Positions 33,709 through 42,201 are shown, counted from the first letter of the stretch. The stretch: DNA of 64,000 nucleotides from Chryseobacterium aureum (GCF_003971235.1 NZ_CP034661.1:682001-746000), one strand, 5' to 3'. Notes: generated from the sequence alone by a model not told the origin. A program made the numbers and translations.

Positions 33709-34947
33709 TTATTGAATTATACAGGCTGCTACTGTTGAATTGGACGTTTCATCTACCAAAATAGCCGAACCTGTTGTTTTATTATGGGTAAAGCTGTCGT
33801 AAACCAGTGGCTGTGCTGTACGAAGGGTAACTTTTACAATTTCATTCAGCTTAATTTCACTGTCTGCCTGTTCTCTGACAAGGGTATTGACGTTGATCTT
33901 GTAGTCTACCTCTTTGACCACGGCCTTTATAAGTCTGCTGTTCTGCTGAAGAAGATACTTATTTCCCGGCTGAAGGGGCTTCTGATCTAGCCAGCATAAA
34001 AGAATTTCAAGGTCTTTTTCCACTAAAGGAGCATGTTCTTCCGTAGCAAAAATATCTCCTCTGCTGATGTCTACATCATGGGCAAGATGGATAACGGCAG
34101 GCTGGCCTTCAAAGGCTTCTTCTTTTTCAATCCCATTGATTTCAATTTTAGTGATTTCAGTGGTCAGATCTGCTGGAAGAATATGGATTTTGTCTCCTTT
34201 TGAAAATTTTCCGCTCAATATGGGTCCGGCATATCCTCTGTAATCATGCAATTCATCAGTTTGAGGACGAATTACATATTGAACCTGAAAACGGCTTCCG
34301 CTATTTTTTTCTTCATGCAGGGTTACTTCTTCAAGGTACTCCAGTAGCGAATTCCCTTTATACCAAACTGTTCTGGAGGATTTTGAAACAATATTATCTC
34401 CTTTTAATGCTGAAATGGGGAAATAGGTTACATCATTTAATTCCAGATTTTCCGCAATTTTTGCATATTCAGATTTTATATTTTCAAAAACTTCCTCTGA
34501 ATAATCTACCATATCCATTTTATTAATGGCTACCGCAACTTTTTTCAACTGTAATAAAGAAGCAATGATAGAGTGTCTTCTGGTCTGCTCAATAACGCCT
34601 TTTCGTGCATCAATCAGAATCACCATCAGGTCAGAATTGGATGCTCCGGTGATCATATTACGGGTATACTGCACATGTCCGGGAGCATCAGCAATGATAA
34701 ATTTTCTTTTTGCTGTTGAAAAATAACGGTAGGCAACATCAATGGTAATTCCCTGTTCTCTTTCTGCACGCAGACCGTCCGTTAAAAGGGCAAGGTCTAC
34801 CCCGTCTTCGTTTTTATTTTTTGAATGCTTCTCAAGGACTTCCAACTGGTCCTGTAAAATGCTTTTGCTATCGTAAAGCAGCCGGCCGATAAGGGTACTT
34901 TTACCGTCATCTACGCTCCCTGCTGTTATAAATCTTAATATATCCAT
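33709..34947 (-). CDS. cysN: Sulfate adenylyltransferase subunit 1 (GTPase)
   Basis: 412 aa. EF-Tu-like GTPase: G1 is GSVDDGKSTLIGRLL, G3 DAPGHVQYTRNM, G4 NKMD; beta-barrel domains follow to the end. Drives CysD-catalysed formation of APS. Somewhat shorter than E. coli CysN and with no fused APS kinase. The gap to cysD contains a 21-nt tandem repeat. Confidence 0.95.
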   Translation of the reverse strand: MDILRFITAGSVDDGKSTLIGRLLYDSKSILQDQLEVLEKHSKNKNEDGVDLALLTDGLRAEREQGITIDVAYRYFSTAKRKFIIADAPGHVQYTRNMITGASNSDLMVILIDARKGVIEQTRRHSIIASLLQLKKVAVAINKMDMVDYSEEVFENIKSEYAKIAENLELNDVTYFPISALKGDNIVSKSSRTVWYKGNSLLEYLEEVTLHEEKNSGSRFQVQYVIRPQTDELHDYRGYAGPILSGKFSKGDKIHILPADLTTEITKIEINGIEKEEAFEGQPAVIHLAHDVDISRGDIFATEEHAPLVEKDLEILLCWLDQKPLQPGNKYLLQQNSRLIKAVVKEVDYKINVNTLVREQADSEIKLNEIVKVTLRTAQPLVYDSFTHNKTTGSAILVDETSNSTVAACIIQ

Positions 34948-34955
34948 CCGATGTT

Positions 34956-34997
34956 AATTATAAATGATAAGTGATAAATTATAAATGATAATTGATA
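34956..34997. repeat. Tandem 21-nt repeat between cysD and cysN
   Basis: Two adjacent 21-nt units (34956-34976 and 34977-34997) of the form AATTATAAATGATAANTGATA differ at a single base. A partial third unit (ATTGATGAA) follows. No coding potential. It may act as an mRNA spacer or a slippage-prone site. Confidence 0.7.
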
Positions 34998-35047
34998 ATT
35001 GATGAAATGCTTTGTGTAATCATTAATCAATTATCTTTTATCATTGA

Positions 35048-35956
35048 TTAAAAGTAGCCTCCTTTTTTCCGGTCTTCCATCGCGGCTTCTGTTACCCTGT
35101 CGTCTATTCTGGTCTCGCCGCGTTCTGATATTCTGGTTGCTACTATCTCCTCTATTACAGCATCTATTGTTGTGGCATTTGATTCCACGGCTGCTGTGCA
35201 GGTCATGTCACCTACGGTTCGGTACCGGATTTTCCTGGTGGTAATAATATCTTCCGGTTCTAAGACCACATGGGAGGAATTGGCAAGCCACTGTCCGTTG
35301 AAGTCAATCACTTCCCTTTCATGCGAGAAATAGATGGATGGGAGCGCAATATTTTCTCTTCGGATATAATTCCAGATGTCCAGCTCTGTCCAGTTGCTGA
35401 TTGGGAAAACCCTTACATTCTCTCCTTTGTGGATTTTTCCGTTGAAAATATTCCAAAGCTCAGGCCGCTGAAGCTTAGGATCCCACTGCCCGAATTCATC
35501 ACGAACGGAGAATATTCTTTCTTTTGCTCTTGCTTTTTCCTCATCTCTTCTGGCACCTCCGATGCATGCATCAAATTCAAATTCTTCAATCGTATCAAGA
35601 AGTGTATAGGTTTGAAGCCAGTTTCTGCTTGGGAATTTACCTTTGGCTTCAGTCAGTTTTTTACTTTTTATAGTATCTTCCACTTTTCTCACTACCAGAT
35701 TCACGTCCAGCTGCTGTACCAGCTGATCCCGGAAATCCAATACCTCCGGAAAGTTGTGCCCTGTGTCTACATGAACAAATGTAAACGGGATTTTGCCATG
35801 GAAAAATGCTTTTCTTGCCAGATGAGCCAGTACAATACTGTCTTTTCCTCCGCTGAATAATAAAGCCGGACGTTCAAACTGGCCTGCTACTTCTCTAAGT
35901 ATATAGATCGATTCGGCTTCCAACTGATCTAAATAATTTAACTGGTGTATTGACAT
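35048..35956 (-). CDS. cysD: Sulfate adenylyltransferase subunit 2
   Basis: 302 aa from the ATG at 35956 (MSIHQLNYLDQLEAESIYI); a longer open frame to 36076 overlaps cysH and is not family-like. The PP-loop LLFSGGKDSIVLAHLARKAF binds ATP; IGGARRDEEKARAKERIFS and PISNWTELDIWNYI are conserved in CysD. With CysN makes adenosine 5'-phosphosulfate. It starts 13 nt after the cysH stop codon. Confidence 0.96.
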   Translation of the reverse strand: MSIHQLNYLDQLEAESIYILREVAGQFERPALLFSGGKDSIVLAHLARKAFFHGKIPFTFVHVDTGHNFPEVLDFRDQLVQQLDVNLVVRKVEDTIKSKKLTEAKGKFPSRNWLQTYTLLDTIEEFEFDACIGGARRDEEKARAKERIFSVRDEFGQWDPKLQRPELWNIFNGKIHKGENVRVFPISNWTELDIWNYIRRENIALPSIYFSHEREVIDFNGQWLANSSHVVLEPEDIITTRKIRYRTVGDMTCTAAVESNATTIDAVIEEIVATRISERGETRIDDRVTEAAMEDRKKGGYF

Positions 35957-35969
35957 TTTTTTTCTTTTT

Positions 35970-36683
35970 TTATTGATGAATATGCAGACCGCATTCTTTT
36001 TTATTGGCATCTTCCCACCACCATCGGCCTGCTCTAAAGTCTTCCCCTTCTTTGATGGCTCTGGTACACGGTTCACATCCTATGCTTACAAACCCTTTCT
36101 TATGAAGGTGATTATAAGGTAAATGATGATCCTTTACATATGCTGTTACCTGTTCCGTAGTCCAATGAAGGATAGGGTGGAACTTTATGATCTTATTATC
36201 CGGGTCCCATTCCAGCTGAGGCATATTCTGCCTGTTGGCAGAATGTTCAGATCTCAGACCGGTAATCCAAACTTCATAGCCTTCCAGTGCTTTTTTTAAG
36301 GGATGCACCTTCCGGATGGTACAACAGGCTTTCCTTTTTTCTACCGACTGATAGAAAGAATCCGGGCCATTTTCTGTTACAAATTCTCTGAGTTCTTCCG
36401 TATCCGGATAATAAGCTTTGATATTTTTTTTAAAAAAAGCCTTAGTGGAAGTCCACGTCTCGTAGGTCTGTTCAAAAAGTCTTCCTGTATCCAGGGTAAA
36501 TATTTCAATATTTAAATCTTTTATCAGATGAGTGATGACCTGATCCTCGTAACTGAAACTGGTTGAAAAAATCACTTTACCCGGGAATCTTTCAGTCAGT
36601 ATTTCCAGCCCATTAGTTTGAAAAGAAGCTTCATTAGCCTCTTTCAAAAGATTTTCGAATTCATTTTCCAGACTGTTATTCAT
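35970..36683 (-). CDS. cysH: APS-type adenylyl/phosphoadenylyl-sulfate reductase
   Basis: 237 aa from the ATG at 36683 (MNNSLENEFENLL). PP-loop-like FSTSFSYEDQVITHLI; then KACCTIRKVHPLKKAL (Cys pair) and SIGCEPCTRAI (Cys pair). These two Cys pairs bind a 4Fe-4S cluster and mark the APS-reducing subtype, unlike E. coli PAPS reductase. This fits the absence of cysC (APS kinase) in the locus. Likely first enzyme gene of the cys operon, 83 nt after the Rrf2 gene. Confidence 0.93.
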   Translation of the reverse strand: MNNSLENEFENLLKEANEASFQTNGLEILTERFPGKVIFSTSFSYEDQVITHLIKDLNIEIFTLDTGRLFEQTYETWTSTKAFFKKNIKAYYPDTEELREFVTENGPDSFYQSVEKRKACCTIRKVHPLKKALEGYEVWITGLRSEHSANRQNMPQLEWDPDNKIIKFHPILHWTTEQVTAYVKDHHLPYNHLHKKGFVSIGCEPCTRAIKEGEDFRAGRWWWEDANKKECGLHIHQ

Positions 36684-36706
36684 TTTGAATTGAGATTTAA
36701 TTTTTG

Positions 36707-36714
36707 CAAATATA
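36707..36714 (-). promoter_or_regulatory. Candidate -7 element of the cys operon
   Basis: TATATTTG on the minus strand, exact TAnnTTTG, 24 nt before the cysH ATG. A TTG lies about 22 nt further upstream as a possible -33 element, giving a plausible housekeeping promoter for the operon starting with cysH. Confidence 0.55.
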
Positions 36715-36720
36715 TACAAA

Positions 36721-36750
36721 ATTCTATAACTCCTATCAAAATGGTAGAAT
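36721..36750. promoter_or_regulatory. Candidate operator upstream of cysH
   Basis: A 30-nt segment bounded by ATTCTA and TAGAAT (6-bp inverted ends) with an inner CTCCTA...TGGTAG partial symmetry. It covers the presumed -33 region of the cys promoter and sits 17 nt after the Rrf2 gene end. A natural site for the adjacent Rrf2 regulator, but no second copy was found in the window. Confidence 0.4.
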
Positions 36751-36766
36751 TTAAATTAAAAAAATT

Positions 36767-37183
36767 TTATTCTTTAGTAATAAACTTAGTCAGAGTAGCC
36801 TCCATCATGCTGGTTCTGGTCTTTTCACGAACAATCATTAATTCTTTTCTGAGATAACAGACTGCTTCATCCACACAATCATCACAGGCTTCATAGAAGT
36901 TTAAGGAAACGCATGGAGTAAGGGCGATAGGACCATCGAAAATACGGTAAATATCTGCTAATGAGACTTCATCTGGAGATTTCAGAAGATAATATCCTCC
37001 TACTTTGCCCTGTTTGCTGTTAACGAGTTTAGCTCTTTTAAGTTCAAGAAGAATCTGCTCCAGAAATTTTTTGGGGATGTTTTCGTCCTGTGCAATAATG
37101 GAAGTTGGCAGAAAGCCCTGGTTATAATTCCTCGCTAATCTGACCATTGCTTTGAGCGCATATTTGCAACGTTTTGACATCAT
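36767..37183 (-). CDS. Rrf2-family transcriptional regulator
   Basis: 138 aa. Winged helix at the N-terminus (KYALKAMVRLARNY, IPKKFLEQILLELKRAKLVNSKQGKVGGYYL). The C-terminal half has four Cys (C91, C100, C103, C109), compatible with Fe-S or thiol sensing as in IscR/RsrR; CymR-type members control cysteine metabolism. Directly upstream of cysH, so probably the regulator of sulfate assimilation (inference). IscR-like function cannot be excluded, but no isc/suf genes are nearby. Confidence 0.85.
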   Translation of the reverse strand: MMSKRCKYALKAMVRLARNYNQGFLPTSIIAQDENIPKKFLEQILLELKRAKLVNSKQGKVGGYYLLKSPDEVSLADIYRIFDGPIALTPCVSLNFYEACDDCVDEAVCYLRKELMIVREKTRTSMMEATLTKFITKE

Positions 37184-37260
37184 AATTCCTGCAAGTTATG
37201 ATAAATTATCTGATAAATGAAATGTTTTATAGTGAAGAAGCACGAAGTGGATGTGTGAGA

Positions 37261-37312
37261 ACCACCCCGTCAAAAATTCTTTGAATTTTTGCCACCCCTC
37301 CACAGGAGGGGA
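37261..37312. repeat. Dispersed palindromic repeat, copy A
   Basis: Begins ACCACCCCGTC, then AAAAATTC/GAATTTTT hairpin around TTT, then GCCACCCCTCC ACAG GAGGGG ending near GGGAATT. Two stem-loops in about 52 nt. Reverse-complement copy at 56728-56778 is about 85-90 percent identical by eye. Located between the Rrf2 and GNAT genes. Confidence 0.75.
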
Positions 37313-37346
37313 ATTCCCAGTCTTTCATTTGTAATATGAGACCAGC

Positions 37347-37841
37347 TTACTCTTTCTGTAAAATAAAATAAGCCAGCTCTCTGTCTTCTCGTGCAAGATT
37401 TTCAGTTCTGTTGAAGCCACTTTTCAGAAGTACTTTTTGAGATCCGATATTGTCAAGATCGGTTACAGCCACAATATCTTTTTGGTGATTAAGAGAGGAA
37501 CAGTATTCAACAAGTGCTTTACATACTTCTGTTCCGAGACCTTTTCCCCAATAGTTTTCTCCTAAGGTATACCCTATTTCTATTTGTTCCGGGTTGTCCA
37601 GGAATACTCTTGCAAGACACATTCCTACAAAATCATGGTTTTCAGCATTAAATACTCCCCATCTGCTGAAGGATCCTTCTTTATAATCTGCCAATGCTTT
37701 GTCGAACATTTCTTTGTATTCCTCCTGGGTTTTGTACGGAAGGTACCGGGTTACATTTTCATTTTCAAAAAGACGGGAAAATAATGGAAATTCTTCCGGA
37801 GTAAATTCGCGGATAATGATGATGTCATTTTTATAGTACAT
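37347..37841 (-). CDS. GNAT-family N-acetyltransferase
   Basis: 164 aa, RimJ-like branch. IEIGYTLGENYWGKGLGTEVCKALVEY is the acetyl-CoA-binding motif A (the Q/R-x-x-G-x-G/A core is GKGLG), and NIGSQKVLLKSGF is motif B. Acetylates a protein N-terminus or small amine; substrate unknown. Divergent from the Xaa-Pro aminopeptidase gene. Confidence 0.85.
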   Translation of the reverse strand: MYYKNDIIIIREFTPEEFPLFSRLFENENVTRYLPYKTQEEYKEMFDKALADYKEGSFSRWGVFNAENHDFVGMCLARVFLDNPEQIEIGYTLGENYWGKGLGTEVCKALVEYCSSLNHQKDIVAVTDLDNIGSQKVLLKSGFNRTENLAREDRELAYFILQKE

Positions 37842-37987
37842 TGAAATGGTATAATGAAATTAGGCAATACGATAAAATTACATAAATAAACCAAGATCTC
37901 ATCACAAAAATCTATCTTTACTGTAACAAACATGTCTTTCAGCAATACAAATGCTGAATAAACCTTTACATAAAAAGTACGTATCAT

Positions 37988-39382
37988 ATGTTTTCAGCAG
38001 CCACTTACCAGAATAGAAGAGCCGTTTTACAGAGTAATGTAAGGAACGGAATTTTATTGTTTTTGGGAAATATCGAGAATCCCGTGAACTTTGAGCACAA
38101 TCCTTATTATTTCCGTCAGGACAGTACCTATCTGTATTATTTCGGAATCCAGGAACCTCGTATTGCAGCCATTATGGATATCGATGAAAATAAAACCCTT
38201 GTTTTCGGAGATGAACTGAGTATGGATGAGATAGTGTGGATGGGCAGACAGGAAACGCTGAAAGAAAAAAGCCTGAAATCTGGTGTATCTGAAACCCTTC
38301 CTTATGCATCACTTTCCCAATATATTATAAAAGCACTGGCTTCGGGCAGGAAAGTACATTATCTTCCTCCCTATCAGTCTTTCAATAAAATTCTGCTGGC
38401 CGATCTTCTTGGGATTAAAATTACAGAATTACAACCTTCAGAAGCGATGATCAAAGCCGTTGTAAACCAGCGTTCTATTAAAGAACCTCAGGAAATCGTT
38501 CAGATTGAGCAGGCGGTGAATGTATCCAATGAAATGCATTTACTGGCGATGCGCCTGGCTAAACCAGGGATGAAAGAGTATGAAATTGCCAATGCCATTC
38601 AATATTTCGCCGCCAATAAAGAATGCCAGATGTCCTACCCTCCAATAGTTACTATAAACGGCGGAATTCTGCATAATCATTACCGTCTCAATACTTTGCA
38701 AGAAGGTGATCTTTTCCTGAATGACTCCGGAGCGGAAACTTCGATGGGGTATGCAGGTGATCTTACCAGAACATTTCCCGCGGGTAAACGCTTTACAACG
38801 AAGCAAAAAGAAATGTATGAAGTGGTTTTAAATGCGTTCAATAATGCACAAAGCCTTTTGAAGCCGGGGATTCGATTCAAAGATATTCACCTGAAAGCTG
38901 CCCGGCATCTGGTAGAAGGACTTATAGATCTCGGACTGATGAAAGGAAATCCCGAGGATGCGGTTAAAAACCATGCTCATACCCTGTTTTTCCAGTGTGG
39001 GTTGGGACATATGATGGGGCTTGATGTGCATGATATGGAAGATCTTGGAGAACAATATATCGGTTATACTGAAGAAGATCCAAAAGATACCCAAACATTC
39101 GGACTGAAATCTTTACGTTTAGGAAAAGAATTGGAATCCGGTTTTGTACTTACAGTTGAACCGGGTATTTATATCATCCCTGATTTGATTGATATGTGGC
39201 AGGCTGAAAATAAAAATTCAGACTTTATTAATTATGATAAAGTAAATGAATACCGGAATTTTGGAGGAATCCGCGTAGAAGATGATTTCCTGATCACAGA
39301 CAACGGCTACAGACTTCTTGGAAACGGGTTGATTAAAACAGCTGAAGAAATTGAAAATTACAGAGCTGAACATTTAGCTTAA
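37988..39382 (+). CDS. Xaa-Pro aminopeptidase (peptidase M24B)
   Basis: 464 aa. An N-terminal creatinase-like domain (about 1-170) and C-terminal pita-bread domain with the dinuclear metal ligands: LNDSGAETSMGYAGDLTRTFP (Asp pair), CGLGHMMGLDVHD (His), LTVEPGIYII (Glu) and GGIRVEDDFLIT (Glu). Removes N-terminal residues before proline. Full length for AMP-P proteins. Monocistronic, with hairpin terminators after it at 39469 and 39532. Confidence 0.93.
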   Translation: MFSAATYQNRRAVLQSNVRNGILLFLGNIENPVNFEHNPYYFRQDSTYLYYFGIQEPRIAAIMDIDENKTLVFGDELSMDEIVWMGRQETLKEKSLKSGVSETLPYASLSQYIIKALASGRKVHYLPPYQSFNKILLADLLGIKITELQPSEAMIKAVVNQRSIKEPQEIVQIEQAVNVSNEMHLLAMRLAKPGMKEYEIANAIQYFAANKECQMSYPPIVTINGGILHNHYRLNTLQEGDLFLNDSGAETSMGYAGDLTRTFPAGKRFTTKQKEMYEVVLNAFNNAQSLLKPGIRFKDIHLKAARHLVEGLIDLGLMKGNPEDAVKNHAHTLFFQCGLGHMMGLDVHDMEDLGEQYIGYTEEDPKDTQTFGLKSLRLGKELESGFVLTVEPGIYIIPDLIDMWQAENKNSDFINYDKVNEYRNFGGIRVEDDFLITDNGYRLLGNGLIKTAEEIENYRAEHLA

Positions 39383-39468
39383 TTCAAGGACAACACTGCA
39401 TTTGGCTGCCATGTTCACAAAATATTTAAAAGAAAATTGTCCTCCGGCAGCATGATCAATCATAAGAG

Positions 39469-39493
39469 TCCCGCACTAATGTGGGATTTTTTA
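39469..39493 (+). terminator. Terminator after the Xaa-Pro aminopeptidase gene
   Basis: TCCCGC (39469-39474) pairs with GTGGGA (39481-39486, one G-U) around a 6-nt loop and is followed by TTTTTTA. Confidence 0.7.
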
Positions 39494-39531
39494 CTTTTAA
39501 ATGATTAAAATAATTTTGAATCAAACAAAAA

Positions 39532-39553
39532 TTCCCCGGATTGCTCCGGGGAA
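39532..39553. terminator. Second hairpin after the aminopeptidase gene
   Basis: Perfect 9-bp stem TTCCCCGGA/TCCGGGGAA with a TTGC loop. It is flanked by A-runs, so it would form on either strand. No strong U-tract on the plus side (AATAAGT). Confidence 0.5.
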
Positions 39554-39748
39554 AATAAGTGTCAAAACCTATAAATTTTTATAGTGGTGTAAAATGATGT
39601 TATAAAGAAAGTAACAATGGATGTGCCAAATTACTCACTAATTTATGAAATGTAACTTTTTGTGGTACCTTTTGTCTGCTTTTACTTAATAACTTTTATT
39701 TTTATAAGATTATCACTAAATTTGAGTGAATCATTTCTAAAATCATTC

Positions 39749-40351
39749 ATGAAACTACCCCCCTCCTATTATTCCAGCCAGGATGTTCTTTTTATCGCTC
39801 AGGATCTTTTGGGAAAAGTACTTTTTACTGAAATCAATGGGGAAACAACAGCCGGAATTATTGTAGAAACCGAAGCCTATTTCGGAGTAAAGGATAAAGC
39901 TTCCCACGCCTATGGAGGCAGACGCACAGAACGTACAGAAACGTTGTACAGGAAAGGCGGTATTTCCTACGTGTATCTCTGCTACGGGATTCATCATCTT
40001 TTCAATGTAGTGACTTCTTTGGAGGATGATCCACATGCCGTTCTGGTGAGAGCTGTTGAACCTTTGATCGGTAAGGAAATTATGGAATTAAGAAGAAATA
40101 TGCCTTTCACTAAACCTGCTATTTCCGCAGGCCCCGGATCAGCATCTAAAGCATTGGGAATAGATCGGTCATTCAATAAAAAAGATCTGAATGGAAATGA
40201 AATCTGGATTGAAGATCACGGAATTTCATATGCCCAGGATGAAATTATTACAGGACCCCGTATTGGCGTAGCCTACGCACAGGAAGACGCACTCCTGCCA
40301 TGGCGCTTTTTTGTGAAAGGGAATACATATGTAAGCAAGCCTAATAAATAA
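39749..40351 (+). CDS. DNA-3-methyladenine glycosylase (AAG/MPG family)
   Basis: 200 aa from ATG 39749 (MKLPPSYYSSQDVLFIAQDL). GIIVETEAYFGVKDKASHAYGG carries the catalytic Glu and Tyr region; GGISYVYLCYGIHHLFNVVT is the AAG core, and SAGPGSASKALGI the minor-groove segment. It excises 3-methyladenine and hypoxanthine. It ends 3 nt from the convergent mismatch glycosylase gene. Confidence 0.92.
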   Translation: MKLPPSYYSSQDVLFIAQDLLGKVLFTEINGETTAGIIVETEAYFGVKDKASHAYGGRRTERTETLYRKGGISYVYLCYGIHHLFNVVTSLEDDPHAVLVRAVEPLIGKEIMELRRNMPFTKPAISAGPGSASKALGIDRSFNKKDLNGNEIWIEDHGISYAQDEIITGPRIGVAYAQEDALLPWRFFVKGNTYVSKPNK

Positions 40352-40354
40352 TGG

Positions 40355-40861
40355 CTATCCGAACTCATGGACGGTATGATAAAACTCCTTGTAATAAGTT
40401 ATCAGACTGTCAAGAGAAAAGCCACGGTTCAGACCACTGGTATTGGGTAAAACCCATACTTTTGCCCCGCAGAAATCTTCTGGCTGCTCACCCCATAGAA
40501 CTTCTTTCTTTTTAGAAAAAGCCTTATAGGCCGCTTTGCCGAGAAAGGCAATATATTGGGGCTGATAGGCTGTTATTTTTGATTTGAAACTTTCAAGAGA
40601 TTCATCAAACTCTTCCTTAGAAAGCTCATCTGCACGGGAAGTAGCCCTTGCCACAGCTGTGGTAAGTCCATATCCGAAATTCAAAAGAGAGGTATCATGT
40701 ACCGCTTCTATTTCATAAGGGGTAAACCCAGCCTGGTGCAGTACTTTCCAAAAACGGTTGCTTCTCCCGGAAAAATGATGACCGTCATTGGATGATTTTA
40801 AACCGGGATTGATTCCGCAAAAAATAACATTGAGGTTAACTTTAATAATATCTGTCAGCAT
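40355..40861 (-). CDS. mug: Mismatch-specific uracil/thymine DNA glycosylase (MUG)
   Basis: 168 aa from the ATG at 40861 (MLTDIIKVNLNVIFCGINPG). NVIFCGINPGLKSSNDGHHFSG is the MUG active-site motif (Asn in GINPG), with RFWKVLHQAGFTP after it and VLPNTSGLNRGF near the end, corresponding to the NPSGLN loop. Removes U or T opposite G and ethenocytosine. Convergent with the 3-methyladenine glycosylase. Confidence 0.92.
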   Translation of the reverse strand: MLTDIIKVNLNVIFCGINPGLKSSNDGHHFSGRSNRFWKVLHQAGFTPYEIEAVHDTSLLNFGYGLTTAVARATSRADELSKEEFDESLESFKSKITAYQPQYIAFLGKAAYKAFSKKKEVLWGEQPEDFCGAKVWVLPNTSGLNRGFSLDSLITYYKEFYHTVHEFG

Positions 40862-41117
40862 AATTGAGCGTAATGGGTATAGGATCATTTAAAGGGCAGT
40901 ACCTCCCCTTTTAGCTTTTAAAGATATTAATATTAATGAATTTTATCCTGGGATTTTCTTAAATGCATTTCAGATGCTCGATTTCCTCATGATCATAAAT
41001 CTGTTTCACGAAGATACTTTCAAATTATTTTGAATAAAATAGTCTAATACACAAGTACTAAAAAGAGCGGTAAACTTCTTCACCCCTCTTTCATATCGTA
41101 TCCGGAAATAGGCTGTT

Positions 41118-41621
41118 TTATTTTCGGATCAGACTTTTTTTAATAAAATCTTCTAGTTCCTCACCATGAAGATTTTTGGCTAAAATAGTTCCTTCACCGT
41201 TAATAATAATATTAAAAGGCAGCTCGTCTACTTCATAAAGCTTTGCAACAGGGCTTTTCCAGAATTTCAGATCGCTGACCTGTATCCAGCTGATATGAAA
41301 ACGTTCTATAGCTTTCTGCCAGCTTTCTTTATTTTTATCTAAAGAAATACCTACTATTTCAAACTGATTATTTTTTACCTGTTCAGAATACGTATCGTAC
41401 ATCTTTTTTAGCTGAGGCTGTTCCTCTACACATGGAGCGCACCAGGTTGCCCAGAAATCAATCAGAACCAGTTTTCCTTTCAGTGTGGAAAGAGAAAATG
41501 AGTTTCCATCTGCTTTGGTCATTATAATTTCAGGAGCTTTTTTCCCTATTTCTATTGTGCTTTGAGCGGTGCTATATCCTGAAAACAGGATAAAAAACAC
41601 AATGGTACAGAAGGTTTTCAT
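41118..41621 (-). CDS. TlpA-like exported thioredoxin-fold protein
   Basis: 167 aa from MKTFCTIVFFILFSGYSTAQ, a signal peptide ending near residue 20. Thioredoxin fold with WATWCAPCVEEQP as redox motif (CAPC), and DELPFNIIINGEGTILAK with the cis-Pro region. Periplasmic thiol-disulfide reductase or peroxiredoxin-like function. It starts 1 nt after the stop of the rhodanese-like gene, so the pair is one transcript. Confidence 0.85.
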   Translation of the reverse strand: MKTFCTIVFFILFSGYSTAQSTIEIGKKAPEIIMTKADGNSFSLSTLKGKLVLIDFWATWCAPCVEEQPQLKKMYDTYSEQVKNNQFEIVGISLDKNKESWQKAIERFHISWIQVSDLKFWKSPVAKLYEVDELPFNIIINGEGTILAKNLHGEELEDFIKKSLIRK

Positions 41622-41622
41622 A

Positions 41623-42051
41623 TTAATCATTGGCAGGATAGTTTTTATCCAGCCAGTCTGTCTTGATGTTTTTCGGAAGGTTTAAAAGTTTCGCATTTTT
41701 GAAGCCCATTTCCATCAGCAATGCAAATGCAGGACGTATATTGGGACATTTTACAAAAGGACAGCATCCGCAATAGATCACAATTTCTGTGTTCTTCGGA
41801 ACAGCTTTAAGATAATTTCTCAGTTTTTCAAGATTTTCAGGCTCATGTGTTGGCCCAATGTCTACAGATCCTTTGATAATGGCTTCAGGACCCACTGAAA
41901 TAATCACCAGGTCTTTTGTGGTATGTTTTTCAATTCTGGAAGCCAGTAATGCCGGATCCATCAGCTGGCTGTCTTTCCATGGATCCTGTTTTTGCTGTGC
42001 CTGGCCGAGCACCGAGCATACAAAGCATGCAATGATCAATAAATACTTCAT
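41623..42051 (-). CDS. Exported rhodanese-like protein
   Basis: 142 aa from MKYLLIIACFVCSVLGQAQQ, a signal peptide. Rhodanese-like fold with YCGCCPFVKCPNIRPAFALL in the active-site loop position (normally one Cys in C-x4-R/T). Here there are four Cys in CGCCPFVKC, unusual for the family. With TlpA directly downstream, periplasmic sulfur or disulfide chemistry is likely (inference). A longer start at 42066 adds five residues and is less likely. Confidence 0.7.
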   Translation of the reverse strand: MKYLLIIACFVCSVLGQAQQKQDPWKDSQLMDPALLASRIEKHTTKDLVIISVGPEAIIKGSVDIGPTHEPENLEKLRNYLKAVPKNTEIVIYCGCCPFVKCPNIRPAFALLMEMGFKNAKLLNLPKNIKTDWLDKNYPAND

Positions 42052-42201
42052 TCTTCTATTTTTCACAAAGATAATAGGAAAAGTTCAGAGTGAAGAAGCA
42101 GACTGCATAAAGAAGACGTATTTAAATTATTAATTTTTAAACCGGTTACGAATAATTTTATACATTTATATCAAGTATTATTGAATAAAAACCTCTTGAC
42201 A

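Larger units (their letters stand above)
39383..39748. other. Intergenic region between aminopeptidase and 3-methyladenine glycosylase
   Basis: 366 nt. Contains two terminator-like hairpins near 39469-39493 and 39532-39553, then an AT-rich stretch that must hold the glycosylase promoter. An open frame beginning at 39662 is in frame with the glycosylase but its first 29 codons are hydrophobic and not part of the family. No other gene seen. Confidence 0.5.

Noticed and set aside
35957-36076. N-terminal extension of the cysD frame
   Set aside because: It overlaps the cysH gene and is not part of the CysD family; the ATG at 35956 gives the standard length.
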